A stretch of 64,000 nt of DNA from Bradyrhizobium glycinis. Lineage in GTDB: Bacteria; Pseudomonadota; Alphaproteobacteria; Rhizobiales; Xanthobacteraceae. The DNA is taken from contig NZ_JACCHQ010000028.1 of the NCBI RefSeq assembly GCF_016031655.1, positions 29,317-93,316 on the forward strand, given 5' to 3'. A program made the translations under genes and the position numbers. This document shows, one piece after another, positions 18,543 to 27,597 of this stretch (the stretch's first letter is position 1; each line of letters starts with the position of its first letter). Below the pieces are notes generated by a model, which was not told the origin of the DNA, ran no database searches, and saw only the letters and a list, made by a program, of their open reading frames with translations.

Positions 18543-19598
18543 TTACTGCGAGACCGTCTGCACCACGCTCGAGATCGGGCGCGTGTTGGTGCCCGCGGTC
18601 GGCACCTTCATGTCCTTCATCAGCGCCTCGTCATATTCCGGCAGCGTCTGGAGGCTCGTCTTGGCCTTCATCTGCACGACCTTGTAACCGCCGGCCTTAA
18701 GCCGCGCGAGCAGTGTCGGCAGGGCGAGGCCCGTGTTCTTCTGGAAGTCGTGCATCAGGATGATGCCCTTGCCGAGCTTGTCCAGCCTCGTCATCACGGT
18801 CTCGACGATCTTCTCCGGCGTCGCGCCCTTCCTGAAGTCGAAGGAGTCGATTTCGGTCGAGAACATCGCGACGTTGCGGGTGCCGAAATAGCTCACCATC
18901 GCGGGATTGTGCTGAAGCTGCGGGAAACGGAAGAACGGCGCCGGGTTGGTGCCGAGCGCGAACCGCACTGCGCTGAAGCCCTTCTCAACCTCGTCCTTGA
19001 CTTGCTGCTCGGTCAACTTCTTGCTGTTCAGATTGACATGCGACCAGGTGTGCGTGCCCACCGTGTGGCCCTGGGCCAGCACCTGCTTCAGGATCTCCGG
19101 ATGGTAGGTCGCGTGCTTTCCGACCGAGAAGAACAGGCCCTTGGTGCATTCGTCCGCGAGCGCCTTCAGCACGGTGGGCGTGTTGACCGGCCACGGACCA
19201 TCGTCGAACGTCAGCACGACCTCCTTCTCGATCAGGAAGTCGAACTGCTTGAAGTGCTCGAAGCCGAAGCCGGGGCCGCCCGTCGTGTCGATCTCGACGA
19301 CGCGGGACACACCCAACGCGTTCGGATTGGCGCAGGCCTGCTTCGGCTGCATCGGCATGACCGGCATGGGGGCAGGTGCCGGCGCGGCTGCGGCCGGCTT
19401 AGCCGCGACGGCCGCGGTGGTCTCGACGTCGTCCTTTGCGGCGAGCTTCGCCTGTGCCGGCAATGGGTCGGCGGCACGGGCGGCAACTGTCTTGGGAGCG
19501 CCCTGGTCGGCGCGCGCGGAATAATAAAACCAACCGCCGGCGGCGATCACGACCGCCGCAACTACACTGGCCAACATCAGGCCCAACGCATTACGCAT
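18543..19598 (-). CDS. Polysaccharide deacetylase (NodB-like)
   Basis: A 351-residue secreted or membrane-anchored enzyme. Residues 6-27 form a membrane helix or signal anchor, 30-90 an Ala/Pro-rich linker. The NodB homology domain has TFDDGP (130-135) with the metal Asp pair and HTWSH (183-187) for zinc, plus the FFRFPQLQH and HDFQ motifs. It should remove N-acetyl groups from a cell-surface polysaccharide such as a chitin-like or peptidoglycan chain; it need not be a Nod-factor gene, as no nod genes are adjacent. Start at 19598 is chosen because GGAAAGAG lies just upstream; a TTG five codons earlier is open. Confidence 0.88.
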   Translation of the reverse strand: MRNALGLMLASVVAAVVIAAGGWFYYSARADQGAPKTVAARAADPLPAQAKLAAKDDVETTAAVAAKPAAAAPAPAPMPVMPMQPKQACANPNALGVSRVVEIDTTGGPGFGFEHFKQFDFLIEKEVVLTFDDGPWPVNTPTVLKALADECTKGLFFSVGKHATYHPEILKQVLAQGHTVGTHTWSHVNLNSKKLTEQQVKDEVEKGFSAVRFALGTNPAPFFRFPQLQHNPAMVSYFGTRNVAMFSTEIDSFDFRKGATPEKIVETVMTRLDKLGKGIILMHDFQKNTGLALPTLLARLKAGGYKVVQMKAKTSLQTLPEYDEALMKDMKVPTAGTNTRPISSVVQTVSQ

Positions 19599-19850
19599 CG
19601 CTACTCTTTCCAATTACGCAACCAAACCGGCGGAATTTCCCGCGCGACGAGCCATTAATGCGAAGTAAGAGTTAACGTGACACCAACACGACAGCGGTTG
19701 CGGAGGAATTTCAGCGGGCTGCGCCTAAGTGACTGAGATCACAGAGGGTAGGTCTCCCGTGAGCGTCATCACAGTGGAAACGGTTTTGCCGGAGCATCGT
19801 AGCTCCCATCGATAACGGGCCCGCTGTGGCGGTGCCAATGGGAGCTTCAA

Positions 19851-20144
19851 ATGACCAAGTCGTTTACCAGCAAGATCCGCGACACCAGCCTGGCCCTGGG
19901 CTTTGCCGCCATCGTCTCGATCGCCTCGACGGATACGAGCTTCGCCTTCTCGGCCGAGGCGCAGCAGATGTGCACGGGCGATGCCTTCCGTCTCTGCTCG
20001 GCGGAGATCCCCAATATCCCGAAGATCACCGCGTGCATGATCAAGCATCGCTCGGACCTCAGCGCCGGGTGCCGCGCGGTGATGGACAAGGACCTCGCCA
20101 AGGGCGCCTCGCGCAAGGTCGCTGACGCTCAAGACAAGCAGTAA
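19851..20144 (+). CDS. Secreted cysteine-rich repeat protein (GLG1-like), copy 1
   Basis: A 97-residue protein with a signal peptide (about 1-33) and a mature part with the spacing Cys-x7-Cys-x12-Cys-x11-Cys, beginning QQMCTGDAFRLC. That spacing resembles the cysteine-rich repeat of the eukaryotic Golgi protein GLG1, which occurs in small periplasmic proteins of rhizobia. The four cysteines would form two disulfides after export. The gene at 20316 encodes a paralogue with nearly the same spacing. A GGGAGC ribosome site lies five bases before the start. Function unknown. Confidence 0.8.
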   Translation: MTKSFTSKIRDTSLALGFAAIVSIASTDTSFAFSAEAQQMCTGDAFRLCSAEIPNIPKITACMIKHRSDLSAGCRAVMDKDLAKGASRKVADAQDKQ

Positions 20145-20196
20145 GAGAGCGGCAGCAACGCCGCGACCGTTGCGTCAGTGAGCTCCTCCGCGATGT

Positions 20197-20218
20197 GCCC
20201 CGGCGTCAAAGCCGGGGC
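20197..20218. other. Perfect hairpin between the two Cys-rich genes
   Basis: GCCCCGGC pairs perfectly with GCCGGGGC around the loop GTCAAA. No T tract follows on either strand, so it is a strong RNA stem rather than a classic terminator; it may end or stabilise the first transcript. Confidence 0.5.
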
Positions 20219-20315
20219 CAAGCGGCATGTGGTTGCGAGCAACAAAGCCGTTGCAGCCCTGGGATCGTCGCACTAGCTTCGCCCGCACATTCTTTGGCGT
20301 AAGAGGCATTCCGCG

Positions 20316-20531
20316 ATGACCAGATTTCTTTTCATCATTCCTTTGCTCTTGTGCGCTTCGGCTGCATCCGCGCAACAGCAGCCCGGCCATGATGCCTGCG
20401 CGCGCGATGTCAGCCGCTTCTGCCGCGCCGTGATGAACAATGGCGACGGTGCCGTGCTCGCCTGCCTGAAGCAGAACCGCACCCGCCTCAGCAAGGGCTG
20501 CGATAAGGTGCTGACGGATCACGGGCAGTGA
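20316..20531 (+). CDS. Secreted cysteine-rich repeat protein (GLG1-like), copy 2
   Basis: A 71-residue protein with a signal peptide (1-19, ending ASA) and the spacing Cys-x7-Cys-x13-Cys-x11-Cys, matching the 19851 gene within one residue. The mature chain is about 52 residues, almost nothing but the four-Cys unit. The two genes are separated by 170 bases with a strong hairpin, so they may or may not be co-transcribed. They look like a local duplication. Function unknown. Confidence 0.8.
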   Translation: MTRFLFIIPLLLCASAASAQQQPGHDACARDVSRFCRAVMNNGDGAVLACLKQNRTRLSKGCDKVLTDHGQ

Positions 20532-20532
20532 T

Positions 20533-20639
20533 CGTCATTCCGGGGCGCGCGAAGCGCGAACCCGGAATCCATCAAACGACAAGGTTCTGAGATAAATGGA
20601 TTGCGGGTTCGCGCCTGACGGCGCGCCCCGGAATGACGA
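20533..20639. repeat. Intergenic repeat family C, copy 1
   Basis: CGTCATTCCGGGGCGCGCG ... GCGCCCCGGAATGACG, inverted ends of 14 bases or more. Other copies: 26720, 32172, 45995, 54156. It lies in the convergent gap between the second Cys-rich gene and the MFS gene. Confidence 0.88.
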
Positions 20640-20644
20640 GAGAC

Positions 20645-22333
20645 TTACGTACTGCTTCCCGCAGCGGTCGCGACCACCGGCAGCACCTCGCTGTTGGCGC
20701 GGTCCGGCGTGTCGTCCTTCCAGCGCACCGAACCAAAGGGGCGCTCCAGCATGCGGCGGATCCGTACCGGCTCGGGTCCGATGTGGAAGTCGATCGCCTG
20801 CTGATGCAGCGCGCGTTCGGACTGGGTCGAACGGTTGCGCTGACGCAGATAATCGAACCAGGTCGGGCAGTGATAGCGCTCGGTCCACAGCTCGGGGTCG
20901 GCGATGTCGCGCGCGATCGACCAGCCATAGGCGCCGTTGCGCTGGCGGGAGAGCTGCACATCCTGCATCACGTTGTGAAACGCGCGCGCATTCTCTTGCG
21001 CCACGCGATATTCGATCTCGACCACGAGCGGTCCGCTGCGCCCCGTCAGCGACAGCTTCACCTCGGGATCGGCGAGCATGTCAGCATCCTCGTTGCGGGC
21101 GCCGACGCGCGGCATCGTGAGCCAGATGCCGAGCAGCGGCGAGATCAGCATCAGGCCTGCCGCTGTCAGCAGCGCCATCTCGACGCCGGCATAGTCGGTG
21201 AGATGACCCCAGCCCCAGGCGCCGATCGCGATGCCGCCGGCGATCGCGGCCTGGAACGCCGCGAGCGAGCGGCCGGCGACCCAGCGCGGCGCCGAGAGCT
21301 GCACGCCGATATTGAACAGCGCGATTGCGGCCATCCAAACCGCGCCGGCCAGGACCAGCGCGGTGGCCGTCAGCACCGGCTCCGTACTCAAAGCAAGGGC
21401 GGCCATGGCGAATGCCATCGAGATGGTGCAGGCGCGGATCGCTGCCTCGCCGCTCATGCGCTTGCGCAATTCGTGGATGTTGAGCGCGCCGATCACCGCA
21501 CCCATGCCGAAGGCGCCGAGCATGATGCCGTAGGTCTGCGCGCCGCCATGCAGGAGGTCGCGCGCGACCAGTGGCATCAGCGCCATCACGGCGCCGCCGA
21601 TCAGGCCCATCACCAGCGTGCGCAACAGCACGATCTTGATCGGCGGCGAATTGGTGATGTAGCGCACGCCCGAAACCATGGCGCGGTTGAGCTTTTCCCG
21701 CGGCAGGCGAGACGGCTCGGTGCTGCGGCGCCAGAGCAACAGCACCACCAGCAGCGGCAAATAGAGGATCGCATTGCAGGCGAATGCGGCCACCGCACCG
21801 AGCGCGGCGACGATGACGCCGCCGACCGCCGGACCGAAGCTGCGCGCGATGTTGTAGCTGATGCCGTTCAGCGCCACCGCTGACGCCAAGGCTTCGGGCG
21901 GCACCTGTTCGCTGACCGAGGACTGCCAGGCCGGGCCGAACAGCGCATTGCCGCTGCCGACGATGAAGCAGAAGGCGAGCAGCAATTCGGGGGTGATCAG
22001 GTTGAAGCCGGCCAGCACGGTGAGCGCGCTCGCGCCGATCAGCGCGATCGACAGCGAGATCACGCTGACGATGCGGCGGTCGTACATGTCGGCGATAGCG
22101 CCGGCCGGCATCGAGATCAGCATGATCGGCAGCATCAAGGCGGTCTGCACCAGGGCCACCTTGTCCGCCGAGGCCGCCATCTGCGTCATCGCCCAGGCCG
22201 CGCCCACGCCCTGGATCAGGAGGCCGAGATTGGAGAGCAGGCTGGCGAGCCAGATTCGCCGGAACACGGTGTACCGCAGGGGCGCAGTGATGCCGTCGGC
22301 GGCCATTTTCGGGCGGTTCGGCTGCTCGGTCAT
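20645..22333 (-). CDS. MFS exporter (MFS_3 / EntS-like)
   Basis: A 562-residue inner-membrane carrier of the major facilitator superfamily with about 12 membrane helices, followed by a cytoplasmic extension of about 130 residues. The extension (from PLVVEIEYRV to the end, with YHCPTWFDYLRQRNR) is typical of the MFS_3 family related to the enterobactin exporter EntS. It should export a small molecule by proton antiport; the substrate is unknown, and no siderophore genes are next to it. Start at 22333 with GGAAG just upstream; an ATG four codons earlier lacks a ribosome site. Confidence 0.85.
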   Translation of the reverse strand: MTEQPNRPKMAADGITAPLRYTVFRRIWLASLLSNLGLLIQGVGAAWAMTQMAASADKVALVQTALMLPIMLISMPAGAIADMYDRRIVSVISLSIALIGASALTVLAGFNLITPELLLAFCFIVGSGNALFGPAWQSSVSEQVPPEALASAVALNGISYNIARSFGPAVGGVIVAALGAVAAFACNAILYLPLLVVLLLWRRSTEPSRLPREKLNRAMVSGVRYITNSPPIKIVLLRTLVMGLIGGAVMALMPLVARDLLHGGAQTYGIMLGAFGMGAVIGALNIHELRKRMSGEAAIRACTISMAFAMAALALSTEPVLTATALVLAGAVWMAAIALFNIGVQLSAPRWVAGRSLAAFQAAIAGGIAIGAWGWGHLTDYAGVEMALLTAAGLMLISPLLGIWLTMPRVGARNEDADMLADPEVKLSLTGRSGPLVVEIEYRVAQENARAFHNVMQDVQLSRQRNGAYGWSIARDIADPELWTERYHCPTWFDYLRQRNRSTQSERALHQQAIDFHIGPEPVRIRRMLERPFGSVRWKDDTPDRANSEVLPVVATAAGSST

Positions 22334-22468
22334 ATCCCCTTCCATATCGGATGCAGAAGTGGTCGTGGTGATTCCGGCCGATTCAGTGATGCCCGCGAAA
22401 GTCCTTCGCTGTCCAGTGCTTGGGCCGGTATAAGCAGTGCAAAGAGGCAGGCTTGCCGGGAGGAACTG

Positions 22469-23842
22469 ATGAGGCTGTCGCGACGGACGATTTTGCAAGG
22501 GGCTGCGAGCGTGCCTTTCGCACTTGCGAGCTTGCGGACGGACGCGCTGGCGCAGACCGTGCCCGCCGCCGCGCCCGGCACGGAGCTGCCGCCGATTCTG
22601 TTCGTCCACGGCAACGGCGATTACGGCGCGCTCTGGATGACCACCTTGTGGCGGATGGAGTCCAATGGCGTTGCCCCGGATCGCATGATGGCGATCAATT
22701 TCACCGATCCCCTGGCGCGTAGTGACGACAAGGTCGAGCAGGCGAACCGCTCCTCGACCGAGGACCAGCGCCGCGAGCTCGCTGTCGCCATCACTGAACT
22801 GAAGCGCCGCACCGGCGCAGCGCGCGTGGCGCTGGTCGGCAGCTCGCGCGGCGGCTATGCGATCCGCAACGTCATCAAGAATGGCGGCGCCGGCGATGTC
22901 AGTCACGCGGTGCTGTGCGGCACGCCCAATCATGGCGTGTTCGCGACCGACGACCAGCCCAACAACGAATTCAACGGCCGCGGCACGTTCCTGCGCGGCC
23001 TGAATGAAGGCGAGAGCGAAGTGACGCCAGGCGTTGCCTTCCTCACGCTGCGCAGCGAAGGCATGGACAAATATGCGCAGAGCGACGGCCGCTTCATCGG
23101 CAAGCCCGGCACCCCGACCAATGTCACGGTCGAAGGGCCGGAGCTGAAGGGCGCCACCAATCTCGTGCTCGGCGCGCTCGATCATCGCGAGGTGGCGTTC
23201 CACCCGCGCGCGTTCCGGGAGATCTACAAGTTCGTCGCCGGGCGCGAGCCCGCGCGTATCGCGATCGTGCCGGAGACCAGCGTAAGGTTGAGCGGCCTCG
23301 TCACGGGCGCGCCCGGCGGCGCGCCGACCAATCGCCCGGTCGCGAGTGCAATCGTCGATGTCTTCCGTGTCGATCCTGATACCGGTGAGCGCAAAGACGG
23401 TGCGCTGTACAGCTCGAAGACGGGCGCCGATGGCCGCTGGGGGCCGGCACAGGTCGATCCCGCCTGGTCGCTCGAATTCGTGCTGACCTCTCCGGATGCG
23501 CCGACGACGCACATCTACCGCTCGCCCTTCCCGCGCTCGTCCGAGGTCGTGCATCTGCGGCCTGCGCGCCCGCTCGGGCCGGCCGATAAGGACGCCGGCG
23601 CCGTCGTGATCATGTCGCGTCCGCGCGGCTATTTCGGCCTGCCGCGCGATGTGGTGCTGCTCGACGGCAAGGAGCCGGCCGACGTCAAGCCAGGTGTGCC
23701 CACGGATGCGGCAGCAACCCTGCGGCTTCCGGCCAGCGACGTCGGGCGTAACATCGTAGGCCAATTCGGCGAAGAACGGATTGTGGCACGCGCCTGGCCT
23801 GCGTCCGAGAACCGGATTGCCATCGCCGAGCTGACTTACTAG
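22469..23842 (+). CDS. Tat-exported alpha/beta hydrolase
   Basis: A 457-residue secreted hydrolase. Residues 4-29 are a twin-arginine signal (SRRTILQG, then a hydrophobic run ending ALAQT). FVHGNGDYG carries the oxyanion-hole strand, and the nucleophile elbow is GSSRG with Ser126 as the likely nucleophile; CGTPNHG follows on the next strand as in secreted lipases. The last 190 residues are beta-rich and resemble a carboxypeptidase-regulatory-like or carbohydrate-binding fold. Substrate unknown; an esterase or lipase role is most likely. It is divergent from the MFS gene with 135 bases between them. Confidence 0.8.
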   Translation: MRLSRRTILQGAASVPFALASLRTDALAQTVPAAAPGTELPPILFVHGNGDYGALWMTTLWRMESNGVAPDRMMAINFTDPLARSDDKVEQANRSSTEDQRRELAVAITELKRRTGAARVALVGSSRGGYAIRNVIKNGGAGDVSHAVLCGTPNHGVFATDDQPNNEFNGRGTFLRGLNEGESEVTPGVAFLTLRSEGMDKYAQSDGRFIGKPGTPTNVTVEGPELKGATNLVLGALDHREVAFHPRAFREIYKFVAGREPARIAIVPETSVRLSGLVTGAPGGAPTNRPVASAIVDVFRVDPDTGERKDGALYSSKTGADGRWGPAQVDPAWSLEFVLTSPDAPTTHIYRSPFPRSSEVVHLRPARPLGPADKDAGAVVIMSRPRGYFGLPRDVVLLDGKEPADVKPGVPTDAAATLRLPASDVGRNIVGQFGEERIVARAWPASENRIAIAELTY

Positions 23843-23877
23843 CTATTTAGCTGCGTCCCATCTTGCGGGAGAGAGCC

Positions 23878-25248
23878 ATGAATATCGCCAGCGTGCGTCG
23901 GCCCATCATCCCTCCGGCTCCCCCGCGAGCGCCCGACGATATGTCGTTCTTCGGCCGGCTCGCAGTTATCAGGCAGAACATGATCGCGACCTGGGGGCAA
24001 CGCGCCTATGAGGAAGAGGTCATCCCGGGCCGCTTCTTCTTCCGCAACAGTTTCATCCTGAACCAGCCGGACTCGATCCGGCACGTCCTGCTCAGCAATT
24101 ACGAGAACTACACGCGCACGCCGGCCGGCATCCGCATGCTGCGCCCCGTGCTCGGCGACGGCCTTCTGATCGCGGAAGGTCATTCCTGGACGTTTCAGCG
24201 CCGCACGCTCGCGCCGGCCTTCACGCCGCGCGCGACCGCGAACCTCGTTCCGCATATGACGGCGGTGCTCGACGAAACCATCGCCAAGCTGGACGCGCAA
24301 ACCGGTGAGCCGGTCGACCTGCGCGCGATCATGCAGCGCATGACGCTCGAGATCGCCGGGCGCACGATGTTCTCGTTCGGCATGGACCAGCACGGCGCGA
24401 CCCTGCGCAACTTCATCATGGAATATGCCGCGCGGTTGGGGCGTCCCTATTTCCTCGACATGGTGCTGCCGGTGTCCTGGCCGAGTCCGATGGATTTTGC
24501 CCGCGCCCGTTTCCGCAAGCGCTGGACCAAGTTCGTGGCCATGCTGATCGCCGAGCGGCGTAAGGCGGGCAAGAAGGACGGCGCGCCGCCGCGCGATTTG
24601 TTCGATCTGATGGACGAGGCACGCGATCCCGAAACGGGCAAGGGCTTCTCGGACGCGCAGCTCGTGGACGAGGTCGCGACCATGATCCTCGCCGGTCACG
24701 AAACCACGGCAACGGCGCTGTTTTGGGCGCTCTACCTGCTCGCGCTCGATCCCGACACGCAGGAAGAGGTAGCGTCCGAGACCCGCGGCGAGCATCTCGA
24801 CAGCGTGATCGACATCGACCGCCAGAAATTCACCCGCGCGGTGATCGACGAAACCATGCGGCTCTATCCGCCGGCCTTCCTGGTCGCGCGTGCCGCGCGC
24901 GATAGGGACAACGCGGCGGGCGTCGAGATCGGCAAGGGCGACATCATCATGATCGCGCCCTGGCTCTTGCACCGGCATGAGAAGCTGTGGGATCAGCCGA
25001 ATGCGTTCATTCCAAAGCGCTTCATGTCGAAGGAGGCACCGGACCGTTTCGCTTACCTGCCGTTCGGCGCAGGTCCGCGCGTCTGCATCGGCGCGCCGTT
25101 TGCCCAGGCCGAATCCGTGCTGGCGCTGGCGCGGCTGATCGGAGCGTTCCGCATCGAGCTTGCCGACCCCGCGGACCCCGTGATCCCGCTCGGCGTCGTC
25201 ACCACCCAGCCGGACCACTCACCCATGTTCCGCATCACGCGTCGGTGA
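23878..25248 (+). CDS. Cytochrome P450
   Basis: A 456-residue soluble P450 monooxygenase. The I helix AGHETTATAL holds the oxygen-activating acid/Thr pair, the K helix has ETMRLYPPA (ExxR), and the haem loop PFGAGPRVCIGAPFAQAE gives the thiolate ligand Cys403. It needs electrons from a ferredoxin or reductase, and none is encoded next to it. The substrate cannot be inferred. The start at 23878 has a GGGAGAGA ribosome site. It is followed after 50 bases by a cyclase-domain gene on the same strand. Confidence 0.96.
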   Translation: MNIASVRRPIIPPAPPRAPDDMSFFGRLAVIRQNMIATWGQRAYEEEVIPGRFFFRNSFILNQPDSIRHVLLSNYENYTRTPAGIRMLRPVLGDGLLIAEGHSWTFQRRTLAPAFTPRATANLVPHMTAVLDETIAKLDAQTGEPVDLRAIMQRMTLEIAGRTMFSFGMDQHGATLRNFIMEYAARLGRPYFLDMVLPVSWPSPMDFARARFRKRWTKFVAMLIAERRKAGKKDGAPPRDLFDLMDEARDPETGKGFSDAQLVDEVATMILAGHETTATALFWALYLLALDPDTQEEVASETRGEHLDSVIDIDRQKFTRAVIDETMRLYPPAFLVARAARDRDNAAGVEIGKGDIIMIAPWLLHRHEKLWDQPNAFIPKRFMSKEAPDRFAYLPFGAGPRVCIGAPFAQAESVLALARLIGAFRIELADPADPVIPLGVVTTQPDHSPMFRITRR

Positions 25249-25298
25249 CAGTCGTGCGTCTGGCCGCTGGCGTGACCTACCTTAGATAGAGTTTCGCC

Positions 25299-26708
25299 AT
25301 GAGCGACATCCAGGCCCAGTTCTCCGTTCTGAAGCAGACCGCCGATCCCAAGGTGGTCGATGCGATTGCGCAGCTGATCGCCAATGGTCAGGACCGCGAG
25401 CTCAACCGTATCAATGTGCTCGATTTTGCCGACCGTGCCGGGCTCGACCAGGAGAAGGTCATCTCCGGATTCCTGCACGCATCGCGGCTGGGCCTGTTCG
25501 ACATGAGTTGGAACGTGCTGTGTCCCGGCTGCGGAGGAGTTCTGGGCGCACATGCAACGTTGAAATCGCTGAAACACGAGGATTACAACTGCGCGCTCTG
25601 CGCAGCCGGATACGAGGCGTCTGTCGACGAGATGGTCGAGGTGGCCTTTACCGTCAGTCCGCGTGTCCGCCGTATCGGCGCTCACGATCCCGACACGCTG
25701 CCGATATGGGAATACGTGCGACAGATGTTCTGGAGCTCCGGTGTCGACATCAGCGACGAGTCGTTCGCGCGCCTCATCAACGAAGTGACGCTCGAAGCGC
25801 TCGAATTGCCGGCCGGCGAAAAGGCGATTCTCTCGCTGAACCTGCCTAGCCAGTTCATCATCGTTTTCGAGCCGGTCACCCATTCCGCCCATTTCCTGGA
25901 TGTTCAGGGTGAGCCGACCAGCGAACGTCAGCAGCTTTCGATCATGTTCAACAAGCTGGAGGCGCCCACGGGGACCACCGTGATGCGCCCAGGACCGTTG
26001 CGGCTCACGCTCGAGAATCAATCAGGCAATCGCGTATTGCCGTCGGTCTGGATTGCCGCCGATGCGTTGCATGAGATGATCGGCAAGCGCAAGCCGATCC
26101 TGACGGCCAAGCGGATGCTGTCCAATCAGACGTTCCGCGACGTCTTCAAGGCGGACAACCTCAACGTCGACCAGCGATTGAAGATCACGTCCCTGACCTT
26201 CCTGTTCACCGACCTGAAGGGGTCGACGGCCTTGTACGAGCGCGTCGGGGACCTCAGTGCTTTCGATCTTGTGCGCGCGCATTTTCGTGCGCTGCTGGAG
26301 ATCATCGCTGCCGAGAAGGGTGCAGTCGTGAAGACGATCGGCGATGCCGTCATGGCGACCTTCGTCAGACCTGAGCACGCCATCACCGCCGGACTGCGCA
26401 TGCGTGCAGCCATGGACGAATTGAACAAGCAGCGCGGCGCCAACGATCTCATTCTCAAGATCGGAATCCATGAAGGTCCCTGCCTTGCGGTGATGCTTAA
26501 CGAGCGGCAGGACTATTTCGGCCAGACCGTCAATATCGCCGCACGCGTGCAAAGCCTGTCGACTGCGCAGGAGATCCACATCACCGGCCCGGTGCTCGAT
26601 GTGCCGGCGGTTGCCGAAATCCTTCAGCAGCGCGAGATCAAACCGATCCAGAAACAGGCCGCGCTCCGTGGTATCGCCGACAAGATGGTGGTGTACGAGA
26701 TCCCGTGA
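25299..26708 (+). CDS. Adenylate/guanylate cyclase with N-terminal DUF5939-like sensor and zinc ribbon
   Basis: A 469-residue protein. About 1-65 is helical (winged-helix-like), followed by a zinc ribbon (Cys75-x2-Cys78 and Cys98-x2-Cys101), a DUF5939-like middle region (about 110-290) and a class III cyclase domain from about 300. Catalytic motifs are FLFTDLKGST (metal Asp), TIGDAVMATF (second Asp) and FGQTVNIAARVQSL (Asn/Arg). It would make a cyclic nucleotide in response to something sensed by the N-terminal part. It is one of two class III cyclases in the window, and it lies 50 bases after the P450 gene, so the two may be one transcript. Confidence 0.87.
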   Translation: MSDIQAQFSVLKQTADPKVVDAIAQLIANGQDRELNRINVLDFADRAGLDQEKVISGFLHASRLGLFDMSWNVLCPGCGGVLGAHATLKSLKHEDYNCALCAAGYEASVDEMVEVAFTVSPRVRRIGAHDPDTLPIWEYVRQMFWSSGVDISDESFARLINEVTLEALELPAGEKAILSLNLPSQFIIVFEPVTHSAHFLDVQGEPTSERQQLSIMFNKLEAPTGTTVMRPGPLRLTLENQSGNRVLPSVWIAADALHEMIGKRKPILTAKRMLSNQTFRDVFKADNLNVDQRLKITSLTFLFTDLKGSTALYERVGDLSAFDLVRAHFRALLEIIAAEKGAVVKTIGDAVMATFVRPEHAITAGLRMRAAMDELNKQRGANDLILKIGIHEGPCLAVMLNERQDYFGQTVNIAARVQSLSTAQEIHITGPVLDVPAVAEILQQREIKPIQKQAALRGIADKMVVYEIP

Positions 26709-26719
26709 GTCTCAAAACC

Positions 26720-26762
26720 GTCATTCCGGGTTCGATGCTGGCGCATCGCCCCGGAATGACGT
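26720..26762. repeat. Intergenic repeat family C, copy 2 (short)
   Basis: CGTCATTCCGGG TTCGATGC TGGCGCATCG CCCCGGAATGACG, a short palindromic form. It lies ten bases after the cyclase stop. Confidence 0.8.
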
Positions 26763-26886
26763 GAATAGATTGCCGAAACGTAATACGCGCGCGGAACTGA
26801 CGCACGTTGCGCCGGTTGGGTTTCCTGTTCATATAGTGCTGGTAACGGCCGCGCTCCTTGCGGCGTCATCGATCTCGGTAGGACTT

Positions 26887-27408
26887 ATGCTCGAAGGCTT
26901 GCGCCAGTTCATCGCCGACATTGTCGGTCCCCAAGCCCAGGACCGCGCATTCGGCGACAGTGATTATCGGCTGGCCGCGACCGCGCTGCTGGTCCATGTG
27001 GTCTCGCTGGACGGCCAGCCGAGCGCGGCCGAGCAGCGCAAGCTGCACAGCCTGATCGAAAGCCATTTCGGGCTCGACCGCGGCACCGCTGACCGTCTCA
27101 TCGTAAACGCCACCCAGGTCGAAGGCGAGGCCGTCGACCTCTATCACTTCACCAGTGTCATCATGCGCTCGCTCGACGAAGCGGGTCGCAAGCGGATCGT
27201 GCAGATGATGTGGGAGCTGGTCTATGCCGACGGAGAGGTCAGCGAGTTCGAGGACAATGTAGTGTGGCGCGCGTCCGACCTGCTTGGCATCTCCCAGCGC
27301 GACCGGATCGAGCTGAAGCACGCCGTTGCGGAGCGTGCCGGTGGCAAGGTTAGGGATCGCGCCGTCGGACCGGCCCCCGGCGGATTGCCTGGCCTTCGAG
27401 CCACATGA
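26887..27408 (+). CDS. TerB-like (tellurite resistance TerB) family protein
   Basis: A 173-residue all-helical cytoplasmic protein. It has the TerB-like core: LAATALLVHVVSLDGQPSAAE followed by helices and a second MMWELVYADGEVSEFEDNVVW, with the acid-rich loop that binds metal in TerB. Such proteins occur widely in Bradyrhizobium as a housekeeping gene of unknown role, so tellurite resistance should not be assumed. The start at 26887 follows TAGGA by five bases. The tail after residue 145 (RDRAVGPAPGGLPGLRAT) is disordered. Confidence 0.78.
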   Translation: MLEGLRQFIADIVGPQAQDRAFGDSDYRLAATALLVHVVSLDGQPSAAEQRKLHSLIESHFGLDRGTADRLIVNATQVEGEAVDLYHFTSVIMRSLDEAGRKRIVQMMWELVYADGEVSEFEDNVVWRASDLLGISQRDRIELKHAVAERAGGKVRDRAVGPAPGGLPGLRAT

Positions 27409-27597
27409 CGAAACTTTAATGTAGGCCGGCGATCCCCGCGCTTTCGCGAATTCGGCTGCAAATTCCGGTCTTTCCTGTTCGCCCTGTCGCCCTCCACAAG
27501 CAGCCATGCTGCCGGCGCCGCTTGCCTCGTGCGCACGGCCTATGCTCTCGTTCAGCGATTGCCGGGGCCACAGACTTCAATTCAAGAGACTTATGTC

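Noticed and set aside
18543..19598. Interpreting the deacetylase as the nodulation gene nodB
   Set aside because: It has an N-terminal anchor and long linker not found in NodB, and there are no nod genes or nod boxes nearby.
18528..19658. Forward open frame across the polysaccharide deacetylase
   Set aside because: Antisense; the NodB motifs are on the other strand.
22346..23764. Long reverse-strand extension upstream of the MFS start
   Set aside because: Arg/Ala/Gly-rich and antisense to the Tat hydrolase, with no motif; the ribosome site supports the start at 22333.
23839..25218. Reverse frame opposite the P450 gene
   Set aside because: Antisense composition; the P450 motifs settle the strand.
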